Of a stretch of DNA of 64,000 nucleotides, positions 1 to 11,855 are shown in pieces; position 1 is the stretch's first letter; the number at the start of each line of letters is the position of its first letter. The notes below the pieces were generated by a model. It saw only the letters and a program-made list of their open reading frames with translations, was not told the DNA's origin and searched no databases. Source of the stretch: Utricularia gibba (taxonomy: Eukaryota; Streptophyta; Magnoliopsida; Lamiales; Lentibulariaceae). Position numbers and translations under genes: made by a program. The stretch is from assembly GCA_002189035.1 (NCBI GenBank), contig NEEC01000010.1, forward strand, positions 3,162,001-3,226,000. Direction: 5' to 3'.

Positions 1-408
1 CCAAGTATTCCGCTACCCCCAGGTGCATCTAGTGTTCCCGTGCATAATATTTCTTCCACTGAAGCACCCCAAAGTTATGCATCCTCTGGAGAGGCACCAA
101 AAATGTACTCATCTGAAGTCCACTCTTTGAATGGTCCACCTGTTACAGCATATGGTTACACTAGCTCTGCTGCCCCCATGCCACCAGGTGCTCACTTTTC
201 ATATCCTACAGCTGCGTATGGATATTCACCTTATTATGCTGCTGTTCCTCCCCCTCCGCCTCCTGCACAGCAGCTGGACCCATCACAGTGCTTGAGTAAT
301 GTTCCTTGGGCCTCAAGTCAACCAGTTCCTCCCACATCGTCGTCCACTGAGAAAAGAAGCTATGGAGCAGACTCTGAGTATGAGAAGTTCATGTCAGAAA
401 CAAAATAA
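1..408 (+). CDS. Splicing factor 1 (SF1/BBP-like), C-terminal exon, 5' end outside window
   Basis: Open from base 1 to the TAA at 406-408, about 135 codons, so the gene begins upstream of the window. The peptide is rich in Pro, Ser, Tyr and Ala, has a run of eight prolines (PPPPPP around base 250) and ends EYEKFMSETK. A Pro-rich tail ending in a short EYEKFM-type motif is what I recall for plant SF1, the branch-point-binding protein of early spliceosome assembly. The KH, zinc-knuckle and RRM domains that would prove this lie upstream and are not visible. A disordered Pro-rich tail is weak evidence alone, so the name rests mainly on the terminal motif. The stop is followed by AT-rich 3' UTR-like sequence. 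The gene converges on the minus-strand CNR6-like gene. Confidence 0.55.
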   Translation, partial: PSIPLPPGASSVPVHNISSTEAPQSYASSGEAPKMYSSEVHSLNGPPVTAYGYTSSAAPMPPGAHFSYPTAAYGYSPYYAAVPPPPPPAQQLDPSQCLSNVPWASSQPVPPTSSSTEKRSYGADSEYEKFMSETK

Positions 409-1430
409 CATTTATTCAGACTGCTGCTTGTTATGAGGTAAGGACGACATTCCACCAGGATCAATGGCATGATTGATCTGGCAGTAATATTCCTTGGATA
501 CCCACTTACATGTTTTAGTCTCGCCATCTTTGAAATCACATGCTCATTCAAATAAGTACATCTAGATTACGCTGATTGTACACTCACTTCTTTTCTATTA
601 TGTAATATCTCTACAGGATATCTGATGGGGCAGTGTCTTCCTGATATCTGATCTCTTCCTATGATTTACTTCTTCGACGATTTGGACTCACATAACCTTG
701 CTGTACTGTTACATTTGCAGAAAGTTGCTCTCAAGTTGGCTCCTTTGACAGTCTGCTGTATCATCCTTTCAAAAGATAAACTAATGGCTGTTTTGTAGGG
801 TTCTTTATCAACGCTCATATCTGCTTTGGGTTGTCATGTTTTTGAACTCAAGTGCTTTTTTTTTGTGTTTCGCCTCTCTCTACCTGCTTTCTCACCTCTT
901 TCGTAGTCCTAACCTTATTTTGGACTTGTCTTCTTTGCTAAGACGTGGATGCATCATCTTTGTCGACGGTGAGTTCAACAAACACAGTTACTTTTTCAGC
1001 GCTAATGATTTTGGACTTTGATTCTACCCAGTTCCCGTTCTCCTAGTTCATGCATGTCAGTCGCCAAGTTATGAGATTCGACATCCACAATGCATCGGCG
1101 GACCACATTGATCCCCTTGTCTAGGAAGTGAAAAGGGGTCGCAGGTTTTGATTCCATCTTATGATACTTTGTGTTGCTAACTGAGGATAATAACCCAGGG
1201 GGTGCTTGTGTGTTGCTTCTCCTTAACCTGAATCACGATATGCTCGAGCTTTTGAGGATCAAAGTTTTCTTCGAATGTGATGATTGAATTTGAATGGTTC
1301 CTGGAGACAGTGAGACCAAAATAGCATGTAAATATGAAGGAAAATGGGGTTCCTAGCAGGGCGTCGCAACATGAGATGTTTTCTGTAACACTGAAGGCAG
1401 GCATCAGTTAGGCGCTACGGCTCTCCCCGT
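409..1430. other. 3' UTR of SF1-like gene and convergent spacer
   Basis: No coding region is supported. The first few hundred bases are T-rich and probably SF1 3' UTR. A GTAAGG donor-like site near 437 and a TTGCAG acceptor-like site near 720 could bound a 3' UTR intron. The part nearest 1430 is probably the 3' UTR of the minus-strand CNR6-like gene. Short open frames here show no recognisable domain. Confidence 0.4.
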
Positions 1431-2597
1431 CTACAATGGCTGCATCTCTAGACGTACATGCGATCCGCCATTTGCAGAGGTAGACGGCAACTCCTGTCGT
1501 TCACCATCTGCAGTCATCTCCTGATGGGGGGTGGGTTCACGACGGTCATCGGAAATGCACCATCGTCGGTGAGCCGAGCCTTCATCTCCCGGTGCTCCTG
1601 GCACAAGGCACACCAGTGCAAGCAACAGTGCACCATGCAGGGGTCACACGGCGAGTTCTGCATCGTAATAAACACATGGGAAATTGGAAACTAGCAGCAG
1701 GAAAGGCAGTGCTGGATGCAACTTCCAGAAACACGGCACCTGGAGATGGTACTTTTTCTGCAGCGTCTGCCGGGAGAGGCCGGTGTAGATGCCACACATC
1801 CACCAACTGAAGAGCAAGCCTTCAACTATGAGGAAGGTCGTCCTCGGTTCGATTACGCCGTGCAGAGCGGCGGCGGCGGCAGCCAACGCCAATCCGCCCT
1901 CCACAAAGATGGCATGACAGATACATGGACCGGTCCATGGGGTGTCGTCCCTCAGTTGCTCGAAGTTGCGTCCGAAGAGAATGCACGGGCAAAACAGCCC
2001 CGTCCTGCCTATTCCATGACAGAAGAAGAGGCACCTGAGAATACATGTAGTTGACAATGCCCCCTGCATAAGAGTGAAGGTGCTTACAACTCTCGGTATC
2101 TTGGGCACAGTCGAAGATCCCAGTGGTCCAAGGCTCATCTGCCGGAGCTTGATAGCTCTCTGGTAACGGCTGGCCACACTCATTGCACTTCCTGATATGC
2201 AGCTGCAATGGGTGCATGAATCAAGGCAATGAAGCACAGGATTCTCAATGTGCCATGGCATGCGGAATGAGAAGGAAAACATAAACTGTATGTAGAGTCA
2301 AATGAAGGAGACAACCACACAGGTCAATATGCAGGTGCTAGTCAGCAGATGAGCTAAACACGATTGATCACCACTCACCAAGCAATATCAAACACTTAGA
2401 TTACCACAAATAATTACTTAGATTCAGTCCGAATAAATGGGAAATCTGTTTCAATGCGGAAGCCTTTAGGGTAAATGGAATGAGACCTGTGGCACATCGA
2501 TGGGCATGTTGAGTTCGCCGGGTTTGATATCCTCCAATGGCGCCTGCTCCTTGGTCAATTTCACATAACTCGACGGGTGACTCATTTCTTCCGCCAT
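1431..2597 (-). CDS. Cell number regulator 6-like PLAC8 protein, with one-base frameshift near the C terminus
   Basis: PLAC8/Cys-rich domain protein of the CNR6 type, a small plasma-membrane family linked in plants to cell number control and cation handling. Exons on the minus strand: 2597-2487, 2202-2088, 2008-1740, 1657-1431. All introns are GT-AG and phases agree. The protein starts [14 protein letters not shown]. Exon 2 carries [12 protein letters not shown]; exon 3 carries GLFCPC, FGRN and [14 protein letters not shown] (hydrophobic); exon 4 carries [26 protein letters not shown]. As written, the frame hits TGA at 1514-1516 after NPPPI. One extra base in the G6 run at 1526-1531 reopens it to a family-like tail QEMTADGE...LEMQPL ending at 1431, giving about 240 residues, the usual length. 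The ATG at 2595-2597 was chosen because family members begin MA(E/D); a longer upstream in-frame extension exists but looks non-coding. Confidence 0.88.
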
Positions 2598-3668
2598 TTG
2601 CGAAGATCTAATCAGAATCCAAGCCCCAGCTTCAAGATCGGAAGACACGAAGACAAACCAAAATGATCAAAACCCATCTCGCACCACAAGTCAACGAAAA
2701 CCAAATCACCAAGAAAAAGAGAAGAACCTGGTGACAAGAGACCTTCGGTTACAATAATTCAACACAGTCGCCGAACAAAGCGACGACGAGCCAATCGTCG
2801 GAGAGAAGACCGGAGTCGCCCCCGAGATTTGGACGCGATGAACTGAACGAGGACTTCGAGTCACGGGCTTTATCGTTTCAACTCAAGGGTATGTCGGTGT
2901 AGCCCAATAGTTCCCCTGAATCCATCACAAGGCTCAATACATAACTGGGCTGCACCGCCTCGGCCCAATATTTGCTCCTGAGTCCATGATCCGGACCATA
3001 ATTAAATTATCCTAAATCTGGTTCTTGTTTTTGTTGTTTTTTTCATAATAAAATATTTCCAAAAATTCGAATATTCCCAATTCAACGCAACATTACACCA
3101 ATGCAAAAACTATGCAACTGCATATATTCTAAGAATCGAATTGTAGAAATTTAAACTATGTTTGAAAAAAATTAATTCATAATTGATTTTAACATACTTG
3201 AAAATTCTGATATAATTGGTATTGATATATATTAGAAAGCATTTTTTTTAAAAATAATAATTATAAAATAAATTCATATTTAGAATGTGGAAAATGAGAA
3301 TTTATAATCCAAAACATACTCTAGACAAGACAGGATACATGGACGCCACTTCTACCTACTTGTGAAGCACTCTTGGTTAGTCCATTTATGGGGAGAAAAA
3401 CCATGTGGTCCAAAACACTCAACGGTGGACCATCACCCACCAGATTCAATCCCTCATTTATCACTTAATCCCACGTAATACACATATTTAATCAGTATAA
3501 TGCCCAGGCTTTTAGTTGTTACTAATTATAATCATTTAAATTTTAACAAGAAAGTTTGTTGTTGTACGTCGTAAGGGAAGTTCCACTGAGTGACAGCAGA
3601 CGGCGCACCGGTGCGGTGGTTGGATTGGATGCTGAAAACAAAAATGAAATGGAAAGGGGAAAAGGAAA
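2598..3668. other. 5' flank of CNR6-like gene and AT-rich spacer
   Basis: No gene supported. 2598-2900 should hold the CNR6-like 5' UTR and core promoter. 3000-3340 is strongly AT-rich with poly-A and poly-T tracts. 3536-3668 is likely 3' UTR of the minus-strand gene that ends at 3669. Confidence 0.5.
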
Positions 3669-4115
3669 TTACCGCCGGAGAGCAGCGGCGGAGGCGACCC
3701 ACGCGGCGTCACGCGGCACGATTTGCCCCTGGGCGGACACGATCGACTTGTAGATCTCGACAATCGTCCGCTCGTCGTACTCCTTGGGCGGCCGAGATCC
3801 GAACCCCGCGAGTCCATCCCCGCGGTATCCCGCCCCAATCGCCGGCGAGTTCGCGAGCCGCAGCATCATATTCACATAGGCGTCGCGCAATCCGATGAGG
3901 AACTTCTTCGGAGAGAAGCGGAACTTGAGTTTCAGCCGAGGCGTCAGCCTAAACTTCCAGAAACGACGCCGTCTCGGGGATCCTTCCGCAATCGGAGGCA
4001 GTTCCATAGCCCGCCGCGCCTTGCTCCGTCTCGCGGCGCCGCCGAGACGTGTGTAGCCTCTCCGCCGCCAGTAGCTTCGGAATCCCCTGAACGCCGTCAC
4101 CGTAACCCCTTCCAT
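3669..4115 (-). CDS. Conserved plant protein of unknown function (about 148 aa)
   Basis: Single exon, 148 residues, ATG at 4113-4115. The protein is strongly basic in its first half (RSYWRRRGYTRLGG, GSPRRRRFWKFRLTPRLKLKFRFSPKKFL) and has a conserved-looking second half with LRDAYVNMMLRLANS and YDERTIVEIYKSIVSAQGQ. I recognise this layout, a basic RLTP/LKLKFRFSPKK block followed by LRDAYVNxMLxLANS, from small uncharacterised plant proteins, but know of no assigned function. There is no signal peptide or membrane segment; the basic N terminus could be nuclear or organellar targeting. The local GC-rich, gene-like composition against AT-rich flanks supports a real gene. A 5' UTR probably extends to about 4250. 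Confidence 0.75.
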   Translation of the reverse strand: MEGVTVTAFRGFRSYWRRRGYTRLGGAARRSKARRAMELPPIAEGSPRRRRFWKFRLTPRLKLKFRFSPKKFLIGLRDAYVNMMLRLANSPAIGAGYRGDGLAGFGSRPPKEYDERTIVEIYKSIVSAQGQIVPRDAAWVASAAALRR

Positions 4116-5613
4116 AACCGCTCAACTTCTTCCTGGAAAATTAGTTGAAAAACACTAGATCTCCTGTTTCAGGTAGAAGAGATAGCGTTCGTAGGGCGTA
4201 GCCTGGCCGATGTTTGGAGGAGACGGAGGCGGAGATATGGAGGCATTTATGCTGCTGCTGTTGTCCGTCCGTCTAATGGCGGATACTAAATGCTGGGTGC
4301 GCAGGTCGTCGGCCAGTAAGTATTTCTTTTTTCTATTTTCTTTATTAATTTTAAAAGCTATAAAGCTAGTGCCTATGGCCTAATGCTACTCCTCTACCTC
4401 CCAACTTGCTCTTCCCTCCTCTTCTTCCTCACCCCGCTTTCATCATCCATCTCCATCTGATGGCAAGCCTTGGGTCAAAGCATCCTCACCCCTCCTCTCA
4501 GTTTCTTTGGCATTATACTATTGTTCCTTCTGCATCCACCTTACTCTTTTACCTTTGACTTTGGAAAAAAAGCTTGTCTTTCCGTCCACCGGGTTATCTG
4601 GGTGGAGCCGTACACAGAATAGTAGATCATGATGGGCGATGGGCTCCGGGTGCACTCTGCTGGATGTAGGCTCCCGGGGCCGTGCCTTTGTCTGGGCACA
4701 TGACGACAACAGTTTCATGGGATGCCACTGCCACTGTTGCAGCATATAACACAGAGGCATACGAAGTTCCACGTCATCCATCTCAAGTTGGGCTGCTGCT
4801 GCTGATATGAGATTTGGGTTGCCTCTTTCGAACCTTTGTCTTGCCATCCCATTAAATGCATCCACCCAAATCGGAGGCCTTAGAAGCAACCGTACATTAA
4901 ACGCATACTTGCCAAATCCGTGTACTCGGGTACGGTTTTTAGGAATTTAATTAGGTAGTTATCCCCAGATGGATTGATCAAAATGCTGCTAATCTGGGTA
5001 CAGTGCAGGTTGCATCATAAACAGATTCACAGGTAAAAGCATACTGTTTTTACAGGCAGGCTGTTGACGACCACAATACAAGCTCTATGGAATGGGAGAG
5101 GGTACCTTCAGAGTAGCAAGACCAAAGCGATGGTCACACCCTCATCTCCAAGCAAAAGGCATACACTACTAAGAGGTACTCGATGGACCAGCAGACGACA
5201 TCGAAAACGGCATCTGTATTGGGAATCTCCAGGAGGATGCTAAAGCTGATACAGGGTTGCTGACTCTCACGGAAATGTAGGGCTTGTTATCAAGGATTCG
5301 ACTGAGGAGGACCTGGTGAGGGAGGGTACCCCGGACCATATATACCAGATAACTAAAAAAAGAAACTTGCCCTTGTCTTCATCAGAATCTGGTATATTAA
5401 TCCTTGCAATGAGACTCGAAGCCCTTACCCGGCACACCCGACAACAGATCTACCGGCTGCAACATCTACGTTCGGAACAAACGCGTGCCTGTAGATTCCA
5501 ACATATGACTACAAATAGGGGACCAAGAATCTTAAAAAGCAGCTCCGGCAGAGTGATGGGAGGGTAAAAGAATTTATTGCAAGAGAAATACCATGAAACA
5601 AGAACCCATTACC
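4116..5613. other. Spacer with no supported gene
   Basis: 4116-4320 is likely the 5' UTR and promoter of the gene at 3669-4115. Around 4380-4560 there are C/T-rich tracts. A 123-codon open frame on the minus strand (4518-4889) has no ATG at its 5' end and no recognisable domain, so I do not call it. 5570-5613 is the 3' UTR of importin alpha. Confidence 0.4.
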
Positions 5614-8054
5614 TCAGAAGAAGTTGAAGCCTCCAGATGGAACAGTCTTTTCAGGACCTCCAAAGGGGAAAGCAAGCAGGTTGGCATCTCCAGATGCCAG
5701 TTGTTCATCTTCAGCTTCTAACCAATAAGTTTCAAGAATCTTCACTGCCTTCTCATAGATTTCATTGTTATCATGATTCTGAAGGTTCTCAATCTTCTCT
5801 AGACCATCAGCCTCATCAATCAGCTGCGCATACACATTCACATCTCCAGTGCCGCCTTGGTTTTTTTCAGCCTCTCCAACCTTGAGGATGTTTTCTAGGC
5901 CCTCCAAGCAAACTGTCACAATTCTTGGATCAGGACAATTTAAAAGGTCACAGAGTGCCTTGATACATCCATTACTAATCAAAAACCTGCGAAAAGCAGT
6001 GGGTTTAAATTCGGAGCAGGTAGATGAATTGCAGTGGTGAAAGAAAAACGACATAAACAGATTATACTTGATTTGCTGATGAGTTCCTCCAGAAGTAGCA
6101 TTGGAAATGGCCCAGACAGCCTCTTTCTTTATCTCGAATTCTGCATTTTGAAGCAGGTTCACAAGGGGGGATATTATACCTGATTCAATCACAGCCTGCA
6201 CAATCATGATGATTTCCCACGCATAATAACAAAAACAATGTCAGAACTGCAAATCAACAGAATATACAACCTATAACTGATAAAATGTCTCTGCAATCAC
6301 CTGGATCTGATCCCTATTTCCAGCGGTAATATTTGATATAGTCCAGCAAGCTTCCTTTTTAATACTCTTCTTATGATTTTCAGTTAACAAGTTAAGCAAG
6401 CAAGGAAGAGCCCGGTTATCGATAATGATCTGTGAAGGTTCATAAAATTATAGCAAGCTTGTGATTCATCCGTGAAAGGGAATGCTGGTTAAAAAATCAA
6501 ACACTAAACTGAAATATTAAGGCTTGGATCAAATGAACTAATAGGCATTGGAGTTACTACCTGAGTCTGGGCATCATCACCAGTTACAATATTGCCAACA
6601 GTACGCAGTGCAGGAATTAAAACAGATGGTGAAGGGTGCCTGACAATGCAATAAGTGATTAACACTCATCTGAAAAATATACAACGAGTATTCGCATATA
6701 ATGCTTACAATAAAAGCTCGACTAGACGAGGGCATACACCAGCCTCAATCACAGCCTGGATTTTATCATTCACTCCATCTGACAAATAGGAAAGCGCCCA
6801 GCTTGCATCTGTCAGCACTTCTTCATCATTTGTATGTATAAGACGAGCAAGAACTGGTAAAGCGGTTCTAACCTGATCATTGGATTTTCGGACAAATGGT
6901 TGGATAGCTAAACTATGTATAGAGAGAGGACAGCATAGAGACCATTTGAACAGCAAACCTGATCAAACTGGGGTTGTGGCTTTCCACGGCAGAAGTTTGA
7001 CAATGTCCATGTTGCATTTCTCAGCATTGAAAGCTTGGCTTGATCGCTGAATTGTGCCAGTAAGGGAATCAAAGCTCCATAACTAAGGACAAGATCACGG
7101 CACTTTGGTGAGTCACCAGCAACATTTCCTAAAGCCCACACAGCCTACATGCATCATCAGTCAGAATCAGACAAACAAAACAAAAGAAAGATAATTCATG
7201 GAGGAACAATCCAGTCCACAGGATAGATAATGAAGTATCCACCTGCTCGCGCACATCATCACTTGGAGATGTGAGAAGCCTAACAAAAATCGGAACAGCG
7301 CCATGGTCGATCACAACCTTGGTGTTGTCGGACGTTCCAGATGCAATGTTGGTGAGGGCCCAAGCAGCCTCAAACTGGAGTACAAAAAAACCACATGGTC
7401 AAAACCACGGGAACTCTAAACCACCACAAACAGAAATGATATCTGAAGAAACGTATGACTACTTGAAGTTGCGGATAATCATCTCTGGAAAGAAACTCAA
7501 CAAAGCGTGGCACCACGCCAGACTGTATTACTTCCTCGATTGGGGGATTACGCTCTGTAAAACACAACAGCCAGATACATGAAAATCCCACAACAACGAC
7601 AAAAAAATATTAAAGATAAATAGATGCTTACCTATCGAGAGAAGTTTGCGGAACTGAGTTGTCGCCTCAAGCAGCAATGCAGCATCATTCGACCACACGC
7701 CAGCCACCATGGATGCGAGGCTTTCTAACTAAAAACACAGGAAAACTAGTTAAAATGCGATAGATTTAGAAGATGAACGATAATTCTACTCCGATCAGAT
7801 CCAATTGATCTTAATCAAACCTAAGTTCGAATAACCCAAATCACCTTCTTATCGGGCTGGGGAGCGGTGATTGCAGCCGGAAAATGCTGAGCTTGGAGCC
7901 CCTCGCGACGTTTCTTCAGCAAATTCTCCTCCCTCTTATTCTTCCTTATCTCAACCATATTATCCTCCCTGCGCCGCCGCCCCTCTTCCGCGTCCACTGC
8001 CACCTTGTACCGGCTCCGCCGGACCTCCGTCTTCGCGCTAGGCCTCAACGACAT
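5614..8054 (-). CDS. Importin subunit alpha
   Basis: Nuclear import receptor that binds basic NLS cargo and, through its IBB domain, importin beta. Ten exons: 8054-7845, 7728-7632, 7554-7463, 7374-7243, 7144-6959, 6872-6709, 6639-6561, 6429-6301, 6195-6068, 5986-5614; all GT-AG, phases consistent, 529 aa, the family length. Residues about 1-70 form the IBB domain ([20 protein letters not shown], then [20 protein letters not shown]). About ten ARM repeats follow, with the Trp/Asn array that binds NLS peptides ([44 protein letters not shown]). The acidic C terminus ends PSGGFNFF. The start is the MSLRP ATG at 8052-8054; an upstream in-frame extension is not family-like. From memory the best Arabidopsis match is the IMPA group. 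It lies head to head with the ERDJ3B-like pseudogene, 535 bp apart. Confidence 0.96.
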
Positions 8055-8589
8055 GGTACCGGACACCACGAAAAAAGGGAGGAAAACACAAAATCAAACC
8101 GCAGAACGCAGCAATTTCTCGTTCGCCGCTTCGATTGAACTGGATCAACAACTCAGCTCCGGAAAATCACCCTTAACGCTCAAGACAAATGGGGGCGTTT
8201 GTTATTCATAAACAACCGAAGGTTGAAGCGGATCTTCAATTAATAAAGGGTTTTTCCTTGCATCCACGCTATATTTACGATGATGCCCCGCCAGCCAAAC
8301 AAGTAAGAAATGAATTAACTTTATCTTTTTATAAACACGTGTAACAATCGCAGTGGTGTAAGTAATGAAAGGCGGTCGCTTATTGGTTGACGTCCACCGC
8401 CACGCAACGTAACCGCATCACTTGTTTGATTCGTATCTCAGGCTTTTGTCTCTACACCGCTTCGCATTTCCCAGCTGTGCTTGTTACGTGCGTGTCGTCA
8501 CTCAATTCAAGGGTATCGCTGATTGCGGTCGGATCCAGATCAGAACCCTAGCTCTTTCGGCTCGTAATTTGGATATGTGTGCGATTTAC
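8055..8589. promoter_or_regulatory. Intergenic region between divergent importin alpha and ERDJ3B-like pseudogene
   Basis: The 535 bp between the two start codons must hold the importin alpha promoter and the former ERDJ3B promoter. ATTGGTTGACGTCC near 8381-8396 has a TGACGT bZIP core next to an inverted CCAAT box, elements used in ER-stress promoters. Spacing does not match a canonical ERSE, so function is only suggested. Confidence 0.35.
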
Positions 8590-10771
8590 ATGGCGCATCG
8601 AAGATTGGAATATTTTTTTCTCGTCTGCATTTTGTTGCGCTGCTTAGTCGCATTTTCGGCGTAAGGTTGAATAGTTATTTTGTTTGTTGTCGATTAATGG
8701 TGGAGTGCTGATTTTTTTTTTGTGTCAGGAAGAGTTATTATGACATTCTCCATGTGTCGAGAGGCGCCTCCGATGAGCATATAAGGCGTGCATATCGAAG
8801 CTTGCTCTGAAGTATCAACCAGATAAAAGTCAAGGGAATCAAGAGGCGAACAAAAATTTGCAGAAATTCATAATGGTGTGCATAACTTTTGTCGTGATTT
8901 TTTGTTTAATTTTCTGGGATGCTACTGTGCCTGTAGCTTATGAGGTATTATCTGGTAGTGAGAAGAGATCAATATATGATAGATATGGTGAAGAAGGCCT
9001 TAAACAGCATGCTGCTGGAGTAGGCAAGTGGTATGAATATTCAGGATATCTTTAGCTCGTGAGCCCTTTTTTTAATCTTATGCAAGCTTTTTTTACATGG
9101 AAATTTTTTTTTTGTACCTGCCGCTGTTAGCAATGTTAGAAATTCATGAGTACGATTTGACTCCCTATGATAAAAAGCATTTCCTTTTGCTTGTGAAGAT
9201 AGACTTCCGATGGAGTACTTTGCTCTAAAGCTAAATAAATGATGAAGCAATCTATGCTACAATGGATAAAATATATGGATATGGAATGCCGTTTCCAAAT
9301 GTGTGTTCTCATTGTGTATGAGCAACTCAATAAAAAGTACGATTTGTTTAATGCCTCCGTGTACTTCGTACATGTCTTTGATCGAGTTCTCTGTGCTCAC
9401 CCTTTTTTCTCTCTTTAGTAGTTTTATTTAATGCGTTTTAATTGTGCGCATTAAATGAATTAGCTGCTTTATGGTCCATATCTTTCATACATATGACTAA
9501 TGTTTGGTCATATCCTTGATGGATTGCATCTGATGACTCATGTTTACATGATGAATTTCTGATTTTGGAGAAGTGGATCCTGTCAGGTGTGGAGGTTAAA
9601 AATATAATAAAACCTGCTTCAGGAAAGCTGAAATGAAACTGTAGGACGTGGTTTATCACAGGCAAATTGGTCCAGGCGTGTTCCAACAAATGACCTGAGA
9701 GGCATGTTTTTTCTATTTCCACAGACAAAATTGATGGCAAAGTACTTCGAATATTCTAAAACTATTTGACTTACTGTATTTTAGTTATAGGTCTGTGAAC
9801 AATGCCCAAACGTCAATTATGAAAGAGATGGAGAGTTCATCTCCGTGGATATTGAGAAGGGAATCTAGGATGGGGAAGTAAGCAGATTGTTTTTCCTTCT
9901 CAAACTCAATGTCTGCCTTGTGCGTAGACTTCACAATGCCCCTCCATCTTTTAAGCTGTGAATATTTGGGGATCTTTATGGTTTTTTTGCCCATCCCATT
10001 TGATCTAAGCTGATTCGCGGCTATACTTGCTGTAATTTTTTGTCCCAATGCTAATGCAGTTTCGCATACAATCAGCACCCCATGATCGCTTCCAAAGGGG
10101 CAGGAATGATCTCAAGTCAAGAGTTACTACCCCCTTGGTAATTTTCCTGTTGCCGCATATTATGGTGCATGGGGTTGATATGAAGACAAAAGTTTCTAGT
10201 TTCTTGGATATTCAACTTCTTAACATACTATAAACATAAAAATGGAAGTAGCAATGGAAACCTGGGTCAGCAGAATAGGTGCTGTAATTCGTGCTGTTGT
10301 TTCATTGCTTAGGCCTTCGCATTTGTAGTCAGTCTTGCACCTGGATATATATTGGCATAGAATTTGTCTTAGCACTTGGTCTCCATTTAGGTTCAAGCCC
10401 TCGTCAATTTTCACAAGACCGTTCAACACCTTGACGGCCATCTGGTGGACATCAGCTCAAAGGCGCGACTGCCCTCTCCTCTCCTCTCCTCTCCTGCATG
10501 CACATGCCTATTTACAAACCTCGATATTTCAGTGACATGCGACCGTCACAGAGTTGAAGCTGTTGGATATTGGAAGTGGTTGTTTAACCATCCCCCTTTT
10601 TTCCCTTCTCAGATCATAACCCGGCACAAGCAGTGGAGGAAGCTCAAGGGGGAGGGGATGCCATTACGTCACAGCAACAAAAAAGGCGACATGTACGTGA
10701 GTTTTGAGGTTCCCTTCCCGTCGTCTTTGACGGATGAGCAAAAGAACAAGATCCGGCAAGCTTTAGGGTAG
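8590..10771 (+). pseudogene. ERDJ3B-like DnaJ co-chaperone pseudogene (unprocessed)
   Basis: The intact family is an ER-lumen Hsp40 working with BiP and SDF2. Exon 1 (8590-8660) still reads MAHRRLEYFFLVCILLRC, a signal peptide. Exon 2 (from 8729) reads KSYYDILHVSRGASDEHIRRAYRSL, a J domain, then loses frame at about 8804 where TTGGCT is expected but TTGCT is present; KYQPDKSQGNQEANK continues in the next frame. Later fragments: AYEVLSGSEKRSIYDRYGEEGLKQHAAG (about 8936-9020), MNIQDIFSS in another frame at 9033 ending in TGA, a damaged Cys-rich part (about 9594-9710) with TGA for a conserved Cys, VCEQCPNVNYERDGEF to DIEKGI then TAG at 9866-9868, SAPHDRFQRGRNDL (about 10071), VQAL...HLDGHLVDIS (about 10390) and a last exon WRKLKGEGMPLRHSNKKGDMY to ALG, stop 10769-10771. 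Retained introns and signal peptide show it is not a retrocopy. Several lesions are substitutions, so consensus error alone cannot explain it. The His-Pro-Asp motif is changed to QPD. Confidence 0.88.
10472..10494 (+). repeat. CTCTC microsatellite in pseudogene
   Basis: A short tandem run of CTCTC/TCTCC units inside the former ERDJ3B coding region. It interrupts the conserved stretch between HLVDIS and the KFKGEGMP-like exon and is one more sign of relaxed constraint. Confidence 0.7.
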
Positions 10772-11855
10772 AAGCAATGCATGTAGCAGGTTAGTTCCAC
10801 TATCACACCTATCAGATCACTCCGGTAGCAGGCAGCAGTATACCTAATACCACACCCACGTGCAGTTTTGAAACTATTGCCGACTCTTAGCTTCCGTTTC
10901 CGCTACTGTTCAAGACCAGGAGGCAAGCTAGTTAGAAAAAGCTGCAAAAACGCGCTGCCGACGTGTCTCCAGAGCATCAGCTCGTCATTTGGGTTGGTAT
11001 GTGAAGAAGCAGCCAGAATGGAATGCGTATGAAACTCTTGGGGGCACGCCACGCGGGAGTCAACGACTCCGGAGCCCGGCCCAGCACCCAGTCACGACAC
11101 GTCACGTGGATAAAACATCCATCCTAAGTAGCATGGCGTGGCGTCCATGGGATCGGATAACTGCACATGCCCCTCCAGCTCTATCAGCCACACTTGCTGT
11201 ATTCTTTTATTTTCTATGGTGTTGTATTATGTACACGCACCTTGAAAATGATTTTTTGATGGCGCGATTCAATTTCAAAGTTGGTGATGACCTGAAACTC
11301 GTTTGCTTCAATGGTATGGTTGTGTTATTTAATCTGGAATGTATGAAATACACGAAAATAGTATCAGACACGGGGAGGAGGAGGGGAAGCGTGACACGTC
11401 GAGTCCCTTATACCAAACGGCGTCGTTTTTGGGTACGATAGTTTTTAGGAGAAAATAAATGTCTACAATCTACATGCATTCTTTTCGAAACACGTTTCTT
11501 CAACTGCTTCGTTTCTGGAAGTTAGAAAATTGACGTGGAGGGGAAGGGAGGGGAGGGGGCGTGAGAACTTTGGTCGCCTGTGTTTTCTCTTTTCTCCCCA
11601 TTTGCTGTTGTGGCGCGTCGTGTTTTTTTGGTTACTGGGTAGATTTAAAGGTTTAAAGCGGAAAGAACAAAGCTTTAAGCGCCTAAAAAGTATCGGAGAG
11701 GATCTGGGAAATTTGAAGGCGTTTGAGGGAGCTTGGTGTTGTTCGATCTGGGTAGTGTTTTTTAGGGGGATTTGGGGTGAATGCGCGAAACGATCCTGAT
11801 CTTGTAGGTGGGAAAAATTTCAAATTTCTCTTCTTTTTAGTTTGTGGGTGAGGAA
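10772..11855. other. Spacer and 5' flank of the plastid lipase gene
   Basis: No gene supported. Short open frames at 10989-11441 and 11530-11799 have no domain and no constraint signature. 11500-11855 is T- and G-rich and is the probable promoter and 5' UTR of the lipase gene that starts at 11856. Confidence 0.4.

Noticed and set aside
1644-2282. 212-codon minus-strand frame as an independent gene
   Set aside because: Only its middle matches CNR6; the ends are intron read-through. Exons at 1740-2008 and 2088-2202 explain it.
4518-4889. 123-codon minus-strand frame
   Set aside because: No ATG at its 5' end, no recognisable domain, no splice support.
11530-11799. 89-codon frame before the lipase gene
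   Set aside because: Low-complexity, G-rich 5' UTR sequence; no domain.
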